This document shows positions 16,458 to 25,743 of a stretch of DNA of 64,000 nucleotides, piece by piece. The DNA comes from Chloroflexota bacterium. Lineage in GTDB: Bacteria; Chloroflexota; JAJPGV01. Position numbers and translations under genes: made by a program. Within the stretch, counting starts at the first letter, position 1. Each line of letters begins with the position of its first letter. The DNA lies in assembly GCA_021325635.1 (NCBI GenBank), contig JAJPGV010000041.1, positions 112,793 to 176,792 of the forward strand, given 5' to 3'. The notes beneath the pieces were generated by a model. The model was not told where the DNA came from, did not search any database, and worked only from the letters and a program-made list of their open reading frames with translations.

Positions 16458-19400
16458 CGGCTCTGACTCGAGTGGCCGTGGCCGCCCGGCGTTGGCCCGC
16501 CCTCCTGCTGGCCCTGCTGCTGCTGACCTGTGCCCGGCAGACCGCTTCGGCGCATGCGCTGCTGCTGGCCAGTGATCCTCGGCCGGGCGCGGCGCTCCCG
16601 GCCGAGAGCCCGCCTCAGAAGGTCGCCCTGACCTTCAGCGAGCCGGTGTCGGTTGCGGCCGACGGTGTGGCAGTGCTCGACGCCGGAGGCCGCCGGGTGG
16701 ATCGGCGAGACGCCCGAACAGCCGGCGACGGTAAGCAGGTCGAGGTTGGGGTCGATCAGCTGAGCCCGGGAGGCTATGCAGCCCGCTGGCAGGTGACCTC
16801 TGCCGACAATCACGTAGTTCGCGGCAGCCTGTCGTTCGCGGTAGGCTTTGCCGCTGCGCCTCCGCCTGCCGGAGTGTTCGGCAGCGACCTACCGCCGCTG
16901 TCGACGTTCGAAGTTGCCGCCCGTTGGCTGGCACTGCTGGCGGCGTTCGTGCTTGCGGGCGGCGCCGCCTTCGAGCTGCTGGCCGCCATGGATCCAGTGC
17001 CGGATGCCGTCGAGGAATCCGGGCAGGAGCCGGCGCGCCGGCGTTGGAACCGCCGGCTGTTCGGTGTCGCCCTCGCCGTCGCTGTCGTGGGCCAGCTGCT
17101 GTGGGTTGGCGCTCAAGCGGAGGCCGTCGCCGGGGTCGGCCTGCCTCAGGCGCTCGACGGGCGGACATTGCTGGAAGTGCTGTTCGCGAGCCGTTTTGGC
17201 ATCTTGTGGTGGGCGCGTCTCGCCGGGTTGGGTGTCCTGGGGCTGCTGTTGACGCGGCATCGGGGCCGGCCTTCCGCTGCCGGCGCGGCGCTTGGCCGCG
17301 CGCTGCTGGCGGCCGCGGTCGTGCTGCTCTTCTCGCTCAGCGACCATGCCGAGGGGGCGCGGGCGCTTCAGCCGCTGGCGCTGGCCGTCGATGGCCTGCA
17401 CCTCCTCGCGGCGGCCGTCTGGATGGGCGGACTGCTGCAGGCGGTCTTGCTGCTGGCGGAGCGCGCGCAGGTCGTCGCCGCCGTTGTGGCCGCGGCCCGT
17501 GGTCGGGGCCGCAAGCAGCGGCTGCGGGAGAAGTACGCCCAATTGCGGACGGCCCCCGCCAGGGCGGAGGCTGGGATGGTCGTGCCGGATAGGGATCTAT
17601 CCGTCCTCGCGCGGTTTTCGGCCGTTGCGCTGGGCTGTGTGGTTGTGCTGATTGGCACGGGTCTGTTCGAAGCCTGGGAGGAAGTGGGCAGCCGAGAGCT
17701 GCTGTCCATGACGGCCTACGGCCAGGCGCTTGTTGTCAAGGTGGCGCTGCTGCTGCCGCTGCTGGGCATTGCCGCGATAACGAGGTGGCGGCTGCCCAGG
17801 CTCGAGTCGGATCAGCCGTCGAAGGCGATAGCCTGGCTGCCGGCGGGAGAATGGGCGACTGGCGGCATGGTCGTGCTGGCTGCCGCGCTGCTGGCCAGCC
17901 TCCAGCCGCCCGCGCTGCAGGGCTTGCCCGAAGCAGCCGACCTCACGCGGCAGGCCGGCGATCTCACGATTGGGCTCAGAGTGAATCCCAACTGGCTGGG
18001 CGAAAGCGATTTCGCGGTGACGGTTCGCCAGGCCGACGGTCAGGTGCCTTCCGATCTGCAGCGCGTTGCGCTGGTGTTCACCATGCTCGGCATGAACATG
18101 GGCCGGACGACGGTGTACGCGACCTCGGCTGGGCCGGGGGCGTATCAGGTGCTCGGCTTCTACGACGGCATGCCTGGCACGGCACAGATCGGCGTGTCGG
18201 TCGAGCGCAGCAGCGGGACGGATGAAGAGACGGCCTTTCAAGTCCAGGTGCCGGACCTAGGTCCCAGGCTGTTCGCGGGCCTGGCCCAGGTGCTGGGCGT
18301 CCGGCCCATTGCCGGCCCGCCCAGCCGAGTGGACGTTGGCCAGAGCAAGGCCATCTACGAGCGCCAGTGTCTGGGCTGCCATGGCCCCGCGGGTCTCGGC
18401 GATGGTCCGCTGGCGGCCACGCTGGTGCCCAAGCCATCGGATCTGTCCCTGCACGCCCGCTGGCACTCGGACGAGCAGCTCTACTGGTTCATCACCAACG
18501 GCGTCGCCGGCACGGCCATGCCGGCGTTCCGGGACCGAATGCCGGAAGCGGATCGCTGGACGGTGATTCCCTACCTGCATCAGCTGGCAACTGCTCCCAC
18601 CGCGACGGTGCCACTGCAGCCGGTGGCCTCGGAAGGTGAGGACAACGCCAGCGCCTTCGGCATCTCCCCGCCTACGGGGTTGAGCGGGCGCCTCGTCTTC
18701 GGCAATGACAACGACCACAACCTGTGGCTGTGGCGCTTGCCGGACGCCAAGCCGCAGGTGCTGCTGCGGTTCGGGCCGGACGAGTATGCCGCCTGGCCGG
18801 CCTGGTCGCCCGACGGCACGCGCATCGCCTTTTCGTACGCTCAGGGCCAGGCTGGCCAGCCGCCGGAGGGGGCAGACCTGTACGTGGCCAACGCGGACGG
18901 ATCAGACAAGCGCCTGGTGGCGGCGCACGACGCGCGGGGCGGAGCCTTCCAGGTGCCCGCCTGGTCGGCGGATGGAAAGAGCCTGTACGCCACCTACGAG
19001 ACGCCTAACCCCAGTGGCGGACCCGATCTGAGCGTAGAGCGCATCGACCTGGCCACCGGGCAGAGAGCGCGAGTGGTGAGCCAGGCGGTGGGTGGGACCG
19101 TCTCGAAGGATGGCCGCTACCTGGCCTACGCGCAGCTGCCCGCTCCGGGCGAGGCAGGGATGTCGTTGTGGCTGAGCGCATCCGACGGCAGCTCACCGGT
19201 CAGGCTGCTGCCCGGCAACGTCTTTGGAAAGTACTACGGGCTGCGCTTCTCCCCGGACGGGCGCCAGCTGCTGTTCGCCGCCGTTGGGGACGGCGCCAAC
19301 TACCGCCAGCCGCTTCGCGCCGCCTTCGATCCGCTGTCGGCGCTGGCTCGATTGGTCGAACCGCCGGTGGCTCACGCCGACGGCGACGTGTGGGATCTGT

Positions 19401-19624
19401 GGACCATCAACCTGGACGGCAGTGCCCTGCGGCCCGTGACGCATGTGGCCGAGGACCTGCCGGTGGGAGCGTGGTCGCCCGATGGCCAGCGCATCGCCTA
19501 CCTCGGTGGGGGCAGCGCGGCCACGGCTGCCACGGGGCTCACGGTGACGGACGCCGACGGCAAATCTTCGCGCCGGATCGCCAGCCAGCCCAGCCATCGC
19601 GGGCTCGATTGGACCTCGAGCTAG
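16439..19624 (+). CDS. CopC-CopD-YtkA-cytochrome c-TolB-like fusion protein
   Basis: From TTG 16439 this is a 1061-aa multidomain protein; GTG 16472 is an alternative start. A signal peptide ends before H39 (SAHALL). Residues 39-135 are CopC-like, with N-terminal His and the DNH brace in TSADNHVVRG, suited to Cu(II). Residues about 150-500 are a CopD-type multi-helix membrane domain. Residues about 510-600 resemble YtkA/FixH beta domains. A c-type cytochrome follows with heme motif C644-L-G-C647-H648 and a later Met-rich axial region (GTAMPAF). The last 340 residues are TolB/PD40-type beta-propeller repeats (AWSPDGTRIAF, RFSPDGRQLLF, AWSPDGQRIAYL). It overlaps ycnI by 19 bases. I infer copper uptake or delivery coupled to an extracellular redox and sensing module. 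No frameshift is seen along the length. Confidence 0.88.
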   Translation: MARPLLTALTRVAVAARRWPALLLALLLLTCARQTASAHALLLASDPRPGAALPAESPPQKVALTFSEPVSVAADGVAVLDAGGRRVDRRDARTAGDGKQVEVGVDQLSPGGYAARWQVTSADNHVVRGSLSFAVGFAAAPPPAGVFGSDLPPLSTFEVAARWLALLAAFVLAGGAAFELLAAMDPVPDAVEESGQEPARRRWNRRLFGVALAVAVVGQLLWVGAQAEAVAGVGLPQALDGRTLLEVLFASRFGILWWARLAGLGVLGLLLTRHRGRPSAAGAALGRALLAAAVVLLFSLSDHAEGARALQPLALAVDGLHLLAAAVWMGGLLQAVLLLAERAQVVAAVVAAARGRGRKQRLREKYAQLRTAPARAEAGMVVPDRDLSVLARFSAVALGCVVVLIGTGLFEAWEEVGSRELLSMTAYGQALVVKVALLLPLLGIAAITRWRLPRLESDQPSKAIAWLPAGEWATGGMVVLAAALLASLQPPALQGLPEAADLTRQAGDLTIGLRVNPNWLGESDFAVTVRQADGQVPSDLQRVALVFTMLGMNMGRTTVYATSAGPGAYQVLGFYDGMPGTAQIGVSVERSSGTDEETAFQVQVPDLGPRLFAGLAQVLGVRPIAGPPSRVDVGQSKAIYERQCLGCHGPAGLGDGPLAATLVPKPSDLSLHARWHSDEQLYWFITNGVAGTAMPAFRDRMPEADRWTVIPYLHQLATAPTATVPLQPVASEGEDNASAFGISPPTGLSGRLVFGNDNDHNLWLWRLPDAKPQVLLRFGPDEYAAWPAWSPDGTRIAFSYAQGQAGQPPEGADLYVANADGSDKRLVAAHDARGGAFQVPAWSADGKSLYATYETPNPSGGPDLSVERIDLATGQRARVVSQAVGGTVSKDGRYLAYAQLPAPGEAGMSLWLSASDGSSPVRLLPGNVFGKYYGLRFSPDGRQLLFAAVGDGANYRQPLRAAFDPLSALARLVEPPVAHADGDVWDLWTINLDGSALRPVTHVAEDLPVGAWSPDGQRIAYLGGGSAATAATGLTVTDADGKSSRRIASQPSHRGLDWTSS

Positions 19625-19662
19625 GAGCAAAGTGCGCGCACGGCATATAGGCTTGGAAGATC

Positions 19663-20829
19663 GTGCACGTTACCCGGCTGGAGCTGACCAACTTTCGCAA
19701 CTATGCTGCGCTCGACCTGCCGCTGCAGCCGGGGCTCACGGTCCTCTTCGGGCAGAACGCGCAGGGCAAGACCAACGTGCTCGAGGCGATTCACCTGCTG
19801 GCCACCGGCTCGTCTTACCGCGCCGCCTCTGACCGTGAGGTCATCTCCTGGCAGGCGGGCGACGCCGAGCGGCTGGCTCGCGTGCGGGGCACGGTGGGTT
19901 CGGGTTCCGGACCCGGGACGTCGGGTGGCGTCGAGCTGGAGGTCGTCATCTCCAGCCTGCCGGGAATGTCAGGGAAGCGAGCGTTCGTCAATGGCGCGGG
20001 CAAGCGCTTGGCCGATTTCGTGGGACGGCTGACTTCCGTGCTCTTTGGGCCGGAGCAGCTCGACCTGGTGACGGGCTCGCCGTCGCACCGTCGCGCGTTT
20101 CTGGACGGCGCCCTGTCGCAAACGGACCGGGCCTACTATCGCGCGCTGGCTGTTTACGGCCGCGTGCTGCACCAGCGCAACCAGCTGCTCAAGCAATTCC
20201 GCGAGCGCGAGGTCCATCCGGACGAGCTGGCGTTCTGGGACGCACAGCTGGTGGAGTCGGGCAGCCTCATCTCGGCTCGGCGGGCACGATCCCTGGAGGA
20301 CGTCGGCGCCTTGGCGCAGCAGCACCACGTTCGGTTGGCGCCCGACGGTGGCCAGCTGGAGGTGCACTACGAGAGCAAGCTCTTTCGCGAGGACGATGGC
20401 TGGCGCCGGTTGGCCGCTGAGCCTCCGGCCACCGTGGAGGAGGAGTTCCGCCGCCGGCTGGCGGCCGAGCACGATCGCGAGCTGGCCCAGGCCACGTCGG
20501 TGGTCGGTCCGCATCGTGACGATCTGCTCCTGTCCATCGACGGCCAGCCCGTCGACAAGTTCGGCTCGCGCGGGCAGCAGCGCACCGTGGCCTTGGCCCT
20601 GAAGCTGGCCGAGCTCGACTGGATCCGCCGGCATACGGGCGACAACCCGGTGCTGCTGCTCGACGACGTGCTTTCGGAGCTGGACGAGGCGCGGCGCGCA
20701 GCCCTGGGCGAGGTCATCCGGCAGCACGAGCAGGTGCTGCTCACGACCACGGACCGGCCCGATCTGCCGGCCGCGGAGGCCTACGAGGTCGTGGCCGGCA
20801 CGCTCACGCTAGGCTCGGCCGGCGTTTAA
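19663..20829 (+). CDS. recF: DNA repair and recombination protein RecF
   Basis: This is a full-length 388-aa SMC-like ATPase that binds single/double-strand DNA junctions and helps load RecA. Visible are the N-terminal LTNFRNY motif, Walker A GQNAQGKTNVLEA, the signature region GSRGQQRTVALALKLAE and Walker B PVLLLDDVLSELD. The start GTG 19663 lies close to a TAGGCT box and a GGAAGA sequence. It sits 38 bases after the copper fusion gene and 30 bases before mnmE. Its usual neighbours dnaN and gyrB are not adjacent. Confidence 0.95.
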   Translation: MHVTRLELTNFRNYAALDLPLQPGLTVLFGQNAQGKTNVLEAIHLLATGSSYRAASDREVISWQAGDAERLARVRGTVGSGSGPGTSGGVELEVVISSLPGMSGKRAFVNGAGKRLADFVGRLTSVLFGPEQLDLVTGSPSHRRAFLDGALSQTDRAYYRALAVYGRVLHQRNQLLKQFREREVHPDELAFWDAQLVESGSLISARRARSLEDVGALAQQHHVRLAPDGGQLEVHYESKLFREDDGWRRLAAEPPATVEEEFRRRLAAEHDRELAQATSVVGPHRDDLLLSIDGQPVDKFGSRGQQRTVALALKLAELDWIRRHTGDNPVLLLDDVLSELDEARRAALGEVIRQHEQVLLTTTDRPDLPAAEAYEVVAGTLTLGSAGV

Positions 20830-20846
20830 TTCCGGCCTTCGCCCTC

Positions 20847-20852
20847 TAGAAT
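20847..20852 (+). promoter_or_regulatory. Putative -10 element for leaderless mnmE
   Basis: TAGAAT ends 7 bases before the GTG at 20860. GGGAGG directly abuts the GTG and is too close to serve as a normal ribosome site, which favours leaderless transcription from here. Confidence 0.5.
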
Positions 20853-20859
20853 CCGGGAG

Positions 20860-22248
20860 GTGTACGACGACACCATCGTCGCCATAGCCACCGCGCCGGG
20901 CGAGGCCGGCATCGGCGTGATCCGGCTCAGCGGGGCGTCGAGCCTGGCGATTGCGCGAGCCCTGTTCCGGCCGTCTTCGGCCGGCTGCGCCTACGACAGC
21001 CACCGGCTGTATCACGGGCACGTGCGCGACGGCGATGAAACGGTCGACGAGGTGCTGCTGGCGTATATGCAGGCGCCTCGCAGCTACACGGCCGAAGACG
21101 TGGTGGAGATCCACGGCCATGGCGGGCCGGCCCCGCTGGAGCGGATCCTGCACCTGGCCATCCGTCAAGGGGCGCGGCTGGCAAACCCCGGCGAGTTCAC
21201 GCTGCGGGCGTTTCTCAATGGGCGCCTCGATCTGCCGCAGGCGGAAGCCGTGGCCGACATCATTCACTCACGCTCCGATGCGAGCCTGCGCCTGGCGGTC
21301 AACCAGCTCGGCGGGCGGTTGTCGGAGGCGGTCGACAACGCCCGGCGCAAGATCCTGTCCGTTACCGCGCAGCTCGAAGCGAACATCGATTTCTCTGAGG
21401 ACGACGTGCCGCCGGCCGCGGCCGAGCCGATGATCGACGAGCTCAGCGCAGCGGCCGAAGACGTACAGCGCCTGCTGCGTGCCGCGGACGAAGGCATCCT
21501 CTACCGGCGAGGTGCGCGGGTGGCCATCGCCGGCCGGCCCAATGCCGGCAAGTCGAGCCTGCTCAACGCCCTGCTGCGATCGAATCGGGCAATCGTGACG
21601 CCCATCGCCGGCACCACGCGCGACACGATCGAAGAGGGCATCAATCTGGGCGGCTTGCCCGTGGTGTTGATCGACACCGCCGGCATCACCCAGACCCAAG
21701 ATCCGGTCGAGCGTATCGGCGTCGACCGCAGCCGGCAGGCGATCGAGCAGGCAGACCTGGTGCTGCTGGTCTTCGACTCCGCGGTTGGCTGGCAGCGGGA
21801 AGACGACGAGATCCTGGCGGCTCTCCAGGGCAAGCCGGTGCTCGCCGTGGCCAACAAGGTGGACCTGCTCGGGCGGCAGGAGGGAGCGCAGCGGAGCGAT
21901 GGGAGCCCGCATCCGGCGCCGGATCGGACCGCTCGGCCCGTGCCGTTGTCGGCCATGACCGGCGATGGGCTGCCGGATCTGGAAGCCGAGCTGCGGCGCC
22001 GCTTGCTGGCGGGCGGCGGCGCGGCCGTGGACGACATCCTGGTGAACAACCTCCGCCACAAGACGCTGCTCGAGGAGGCCGGAGGCCACGTCGAGGAGGC
22101 CATTGAAAGCATCCGCGCCGGCCGCGCCGCGGACTTCGTCAGCATCGACCTGCGCTCGGCGCTGAGCGCCCTGGGCGCCATCACCGGCACCGAAGTGAGC
22201 GAAAGCATCCTCGACGAGATCTTCAGCCGCTTCTGCATTGGCAAGTAG
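20860..22248 (+). CDS. mnmE: tRNA uridine-5-carboxymethylaminomethyl modification GTPase
   Basis: The 462-aa protein has the full MnmE layout: an N-terminal formyl-THF-binding domain (DTIVAIATAPGEAGIGVIRLSG), a helical domain, and an inserted G domain with GRPNAGKSSLLN, DTAG and NKVD motifs. It ends with the diagnostic CIGK tail whose Cys is catalytic. With MnmG it modifies U34 of tRNAs; mnmG is not in the window. The helical/G-domain junction reads normally, so the gene looks intact. Start GTG 20860. Confidence 0.96.
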   Translation: MYDDTIVAIATAPGEAGIGVIRLSGASSLAIARALFRPSSAGCAYDSHRLYHGHVRDGDETVDEVLLAYMQAPRSYTAEDVVEIHGHGGPAPLERILHLAIRQGARLANPGEFTLRAFLNGRLDLPQAEAVADIIHSRSDASLRLAVNQLGGRLSEAVDNARRKILSVTAQLEANIDFSEDDVPPAAAEPMIDELSAAAEDVQRLLRAADEGILYRRGARVAIAGRPNAGKSSLLNALLRSNRAIVTPIAGTTRDTIEEGINLGGLPVVLIDTAGITQTQDPVERIGVDRSRQAIEQADLVLLVFDSAVGWQREDDEILAALQGKPVLAVANKVDLLGRQEGAQRSDGSPHPAPDRTARPVPLSAMTGDGLPDLEAELRRRLLAGGGAAVDDILVNNLRHKTLLEEAGGHVEEAIESIRAGRAADFVSIDLRSALSALGAITGTEVSESILDEIFSRFCIGK

Positions 22249-22306
22249 CGGGGGCGGCGTGGCGGCGGAAGGGGGATGAGAGATAAGGGTGAGAAGGGTT
22301 CTGGCG

Positions 22307-22335
22307 CTGACCCCTATCCCCCTCGACCGTAGACT
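22307..22335 (+). promoter_or_regulatory. Putative promoter of a leaderless gene
   Basis: CTGACC (22307-22312) and TAGACT (22330-22335) are 17 bases apart, and TAGACT ends 6 bases before GTG 22342. No ribosome site lies between, so the transcript probably begins at or near the start codon. Confidence 0.5.
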
Positions 22336-22341
22336 TCTTTC

Positions 22342-23034
22342 GTGGCGGAATTCGTCGTGTTCGATGGGCGGCGGGTGCACCCGGTGGGAGGCGATGAGCT
22401 GGACGAAGCTCGGCGGCACGCACTGGAGCTGGAGGGGACGCTCTTCACCAAGACGCAGCGCCCGCCCGTCGCCTCGTACGTCTGCGCCGCGTGTGCCAAG
22501 TCGGAGCAGCTGCCGTGGTCGCCGCAGGGCTGGCTGACCGTCGTGTGCTGGCACGACAAGGGCACGGGCAAGAAGTACGCGGCCTGCCAGGGCGACCATG
22601 CGCTGGTCATCCCCGAGATGTCGGCCCATGCCCGCGTGGCGCTGCTGCAGCACGGCGCGGCTCCGCAGCGCACCCCCATGCCTTACACCAAGTTCCTGGC
22701 CATGGCCGGCGAAATGCCCCACGAGTTGCAGGCCCAATCTATCCAGGATGCGCTCGTGCAGCTCGAGGATCGCCATGTTCGCCACGACAGCCTGTGGATG
22801 CAGGTGCTGGAGCCCAAACGCAAGGAGTTCCAGTGCGGCCTCAACTTCTGCCACGTCACCGAGACGTCGTTGGAGCCGCCGTCGGGCTGGACCACGATCC
22901 TGTGGTGGACCGGCCGGGGCAAGGTGGAACGGCTGTTCTTCTGCGGCGCGCCGCCGCTGGGCGAAGGCGAAGTCGACGCCGTTGGCACCTTCGTCGGCAA
23001 CCTGGCCGAGACCACGGAGATGCTCAGTCGCTGA
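22342..23034 (+). CDS. Cys-rich protein of unknown function
   Basis: I do not recognise this 230-aa soluble protein. It has two Cys pairs that could bind a metal: CAACAK near residue 48 with further Cys in VVCW and AACQG, and a later QCGLNFCH. The second half (TTILWWTGRGKVERLFFCG) looks like a beta-rich fold. The start is GTG 22342 directly after a TAGACT box. It stands alone between mnmE and a decarboxylase-like gene. Confidence 0.7.
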   Translation: MAEFVVFDGRRVHPVGGDELDEARRHALELEGTLFTKTQRPPVASYVCAACAKSEQLPWSPQGWLTVVCWHDKGTGKKYAACQGDHALVIPEMSAHARVALLQHGAAPQRTPMPYTKFLAMAGEMPHELQAQSIQDALVQLEDRHVRHDSLWMQVLEPKRKEFQCGLNFCHVTETSLEPPSGWTTILWWTGRGKVERLFFCGAPPLGEGEVDAVGTFVGNLAETTEMLSR

Positions 23035-23166
23035 GGCGCAGGGGCTCGGCGCAGGCGGCGCTTGCCGCCGTCGGAGGCGAGCTGGCTGCGGTTGGGCGGC
23101 GAAGCGGCGCTGCCTCGGTTTGCCTAGAATTGGCGCGCTAGTCAATTCCCGAATGAAGGTTGCTGC

Positions 23167-24144
23167 GTGAAATTGCATCTGACTCTGGCCTGCGGCGATT
23201 ACGATTTGATGCGAGCTCTGCGCGACGAGATCGTGCGGCCGGAGGGCATCGAGCTGACCGTGGTGAACCTGACCTCTCCGGAGCGCCACTGGCGCATGGT
23301 TCGCCATCAAGAATTCGACGTGTGCGAGTACTCGATGGGCAGCTACATGCTGGCCCATGACCTCGGGCAGGCGCCGTTCACGGCCATCCCGGTCTTCCCG
23401 CACCGGCGCATGCGCCACTCGTTCTTCCTCATCAATCCGGATGCCGGCGTGACCAAGCCGAAGGATCTCGAAGGCAAGCGAGTTGGCCTGCGCGAGCTGC
23501 AGAACTCCGCCGCCATCTGGATGCGTGGCATCCTGCAGGACGAATACGGCGTGGACCTGTCGTCCATCACCTGGGTGGTGCAGGACGAGGAGGACGTGCC
23601 CATGCAGGCGCCGTCATGGATGAAGGTCGATTACATCCCCAGGGGTGAGACGCTCGACACTCAGCTGCAACGCGGCGAGCTGGCCTGCGCTATGTATCCC
23701 GATCTCCTGCCGACGTTTGCCAAAGGCACGAGCGCGATCCGCCGGCTGTTCGCCGATCCCAAGGCGGAGGAGATCAGCTACTACCAGCGCACCGGGCTGT
23801 TCCCGATCATGCACACGGTGGTCATCCGTAAGGACATCCTGGAGCGCTACCCATGGGTGGCCAAGAGCATGTACAAGGCGTTCGACCAGGCCAAGGCCGA
23901 GATGTGGAAGAACATGATGGATCCGCGCAAGGTGTCGCTGATGTGGTTCCAGCCGGCGCTGGAGGAGCAGAAGCAGATCGCCGGGCCGGATCCGTGGGCC
24001 TACGGTTTGGAGGTCAACCGCAAGGCGCTGGAGACCATGCTGCGCTATGGCCGGCAGCTGGGCCTGGTCAATCGCGCGGATACGAGCATCGAGGAGTGGT
24101 TCTGCCCCTCGACGCTTGACGCGACGCCCGACCTGCTGCACTAA
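23167..24144 (+). CDS. 4,5-dihydroxyphthalate decarboxylase-like / periplasmic-binding-fold protein
   Basis: The 325-aa protein begins LHLTLACGDYDLMRAL and contains FDVCEYSMGSYMLAHD, AIPVFPHRRMRHSFFLIN and KDLEGKRVGLRE. These are typical of the family annotated as 4,5-dihydroxyphthalate decarboxylase, which has the type 2 periplasmic-binding (NMT1) fold. It has no signal peptide, so it is cytoplasmic. Many members occur without a phthalate pathway, and none is visible here, so the substrate is unknown. Start GTG 23167. A TAGAAT box about 40 bases upstream could be its -10 element. It ends one base before the convergent stop of comM. Confidence 0.82.
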   Translation: MKLHLTLACGDYDLMRALRDEIVRPEGIELTVVNLTSPERHWRMVRHQEFDVCEYSMGSYMLAHDLGQAPFTAIPVFPHRRMRHSFFLINPDAGVTKPKDLEGKRVGLRELQNSAAIWMRGILQDEYGVDLSSITWVVQDEEDVPMQAPSWMKVDYIPRGETLDTQLQRGELACAMYPDLLPTFAKGTSAIRRLFADPKAEEISYYQRTGLFPIMHTVVIRKDILERYPWVAKSMYKAFDQAKAEMWKNMMDPRKVSLMWFQPALEEQKQIAGPDPWAYGLEVNRKALETMLRYGRQLGLVNRADTSIEEWFCPSTLDATPDLLH

Positions 24145-25665
24145 CTACAGCTGGAGCTCGCGCGGGCGATATTGCAGCGCTTCGGCCACATGGGCCGGGG
24201 CGATATCGGCTTCCCCAGCGAGGTCGGCGATGGTGCGGGCCAGCTTCAGCAGCCGGTGGAAGGCGCGCGGCGAGAGGTGCATCCGTGCCATGGCCGAGCG
24301 CATGAGGTTCTCGCTGGCCGTGTCGAGCCGGCAGAACCGGCGCACCTCGGCCGGTCCCATATCGGCATTGCAGATCAGCGCGGTTCCGGTGAAACGCTGC
24401 GCCTGGCAGTGCCGCGCCGCCTCCACGCGAGCTCGCACCATTGCCGACGATTCTGCCGGGGTGTCGCTGGCCAGCTTCTCGAACTCCACACGCGGCACGT
24501 GAGTGTGAATGTCGATGCGATCGAGCAGGGGACCGCTGAGCTTCTTCTGGTAGCGCAGGATGGCCGTGGTGGTGCAGGTGCACTCCCGAACGGGATCCTC
24601 GAAGAAGCCGCACGGGCAGGGGTTCATGGCCCCGATGAGCATGAAGTTGGCCGGCAGAGTGACCGTGCCGCTGGCCCGGCTGATGGTCACGATGCCGTCT
24701 TCCAGGGGCTGACGCAGCACCTCCAGTGCCGCCGCGCCGAACTCGGGCAGCTCGTCCAGGAACAGCACGCCGCGGTGCGCCAGGCTGATCTCCCCCGGCT
24801 TTGGCCAGCGTCCGCCCCCGACCAGCCCAACCATGCTGGTGGTGTGGTGGGGGGCGCGAAAGGGCCGCTGGAGTATGAGGGGCGTTTCGGGCGGCAGTAC
24901 GCCGGCCACGCTGTAGACCTTGGTCACCTCGATGGCCTCGTCCAGAGACATCCGAGGCATGATCGACGGTGCGGCGCGAGCGATGAGCGTCTTGCCCGCG
25001 CCGGGTGGGCCGCTCATCAGCATGTTATGGCCGCCAGCGACGGCCACCTCCAGGCCGCGGCGAACGTGCTCCTGGCCGCGCACTTCGGACAGGTCGAGCG
25101 CCGGGGCGGGCTCGACGTCCAGCCCGCCGGCGTTGAAAGGAACCGGATCCACGTGCAGCATGCCGCGCAGGTACAGCACCAGGTCGGACAAGCAGGTGAC
25201 GGGGATGACGTTTACGCCCTGCACCAGGGCGGCTTCGGCGGCGTCGACGGCCGGTACGAAGACCGTGCTCAGCCGCTTGTCCTTGGCCAGCGTGACCATG
25301 GACAGGATGCCGGCCGTGTGTTGGAGCGTGCCGTCGAGCGACAGCTCGCCGAGGAACAGCTGCCGCTCCGGCTGGACGGGCACCTGCTCGGAGGCCGCCA
25401 GGATGCCGATGGCGATAGGCAGATCGTAGGCCGGACCCTCCTTCTTGAGGTCGGCCGGCGCCAGGTTGGCGGTGATGCGCTTCTCAGGGAAGTACAGGCC
25501 CGAGTTGCGAATGGCCGCTCGAACGCGGTGGCGGGCTTCGTTGACGGCTTCGTCGGGCAGCCCGACGACGTTGAAGCGCGGCAGGCCGTTGGAGATGTCG
25601 ATCTCCACCTGGACGAGCGCGCCCTCGAGCCCGACCACCGCGCCGCTGAGACACTTAGCTAGCAC
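24145..25665 (-). CDS. comM: YifB/ComM family Mg-chelatase-like AAA+ protein
   Basis: The protein (506 aa from GTG 25665) has an N-terminal Lon-substrate-like domain (LPRFNVVGLPDEAVNEARHRVRAAI), Walker A GPPGAGKTLIA, Walker B VLFLDELPEF and the C-terminal Mg-chelatase domain with RAFHRLLKLARTIADL. ComM is a branch-migration helicase that helps integrate transformed DNA. The GTG reading VLAKCLSG matches the usual N-terminus and sits 6 bases after a CAGAAT box. An upstream TTG at 25680 would give five extra residues. Confidence 0.92.
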   Translation of the reverse strand: MLAKCLSGAVVGLEGALVQVEIDISNGLPRFNVVGLPDEAVNEARHRVRAAIRNSGLYFPEKRITANLAPADLKKEGPAYDLPIAIGILAASEQVPVQPERQLFLGELSLDGTLQHTAGILSMVTLAKDKRLSTVFVPAVDAAEAALVQGVNVIPVTCLSDLVLYLRGMLHVDPVPFNAGGLDVEPAPALDLSEVRGQEHVRRGLEVAVAGGHNMLMSGPPGAGKTLIARAAPSIMPRMSLDEAIEVTKVYSVAGVLPPETPLILQRPFRAPHHTTSMVGLVGGGRWPKPGEISLAHRGVLFLDELPEFGAAALEVLRQPLEDGIVTISRASGTVTLPANFMLIGAMNPCPCGFFEDPVRECTCTTTAILRYQKKLSGPLLDRIDIHTHVPRVEFEKLASDTPAESSAMVRARVEAARHCQAQRFTGTALICNADMGPAEVRRFCRLDTASENLMRSAMARMHLSPRAFHRLLKLARTIADLAGEADIAPAHVAEALQYRPRELQL

Positions 25666-25671
25666 CCGACC

Positions 25672-25700
25672 ATTCTGCAACCGAGCGGCGCTTGGCGCAA
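25672..25700 (-). promoter_or_regulatory. Putative promoter of leaderless comM
   Basis: On the minus strand TTGCGC (25700-25695) and CAGAAT (25677-25672) are 17 bases apart, and CAGAAT ends 6 bases before GTG 25665. There is no ribosome-binding sequence between. Confidence 0.5.
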
Positions 25701-25743
25701 GCCGTCAGAATGCGTTCAGCTTGGTGACCTTGAGATCTCCAAG

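Noticed and set aside
21268..23418. Long minus-strand open frame (716 codons) opposite mnmE and the Cys-rich gene
   Set aside because: The translation is rich in Arg, His and Ala without domains, while the plus strand carries clear MnmE motifs. It is a GC-bias artefact.
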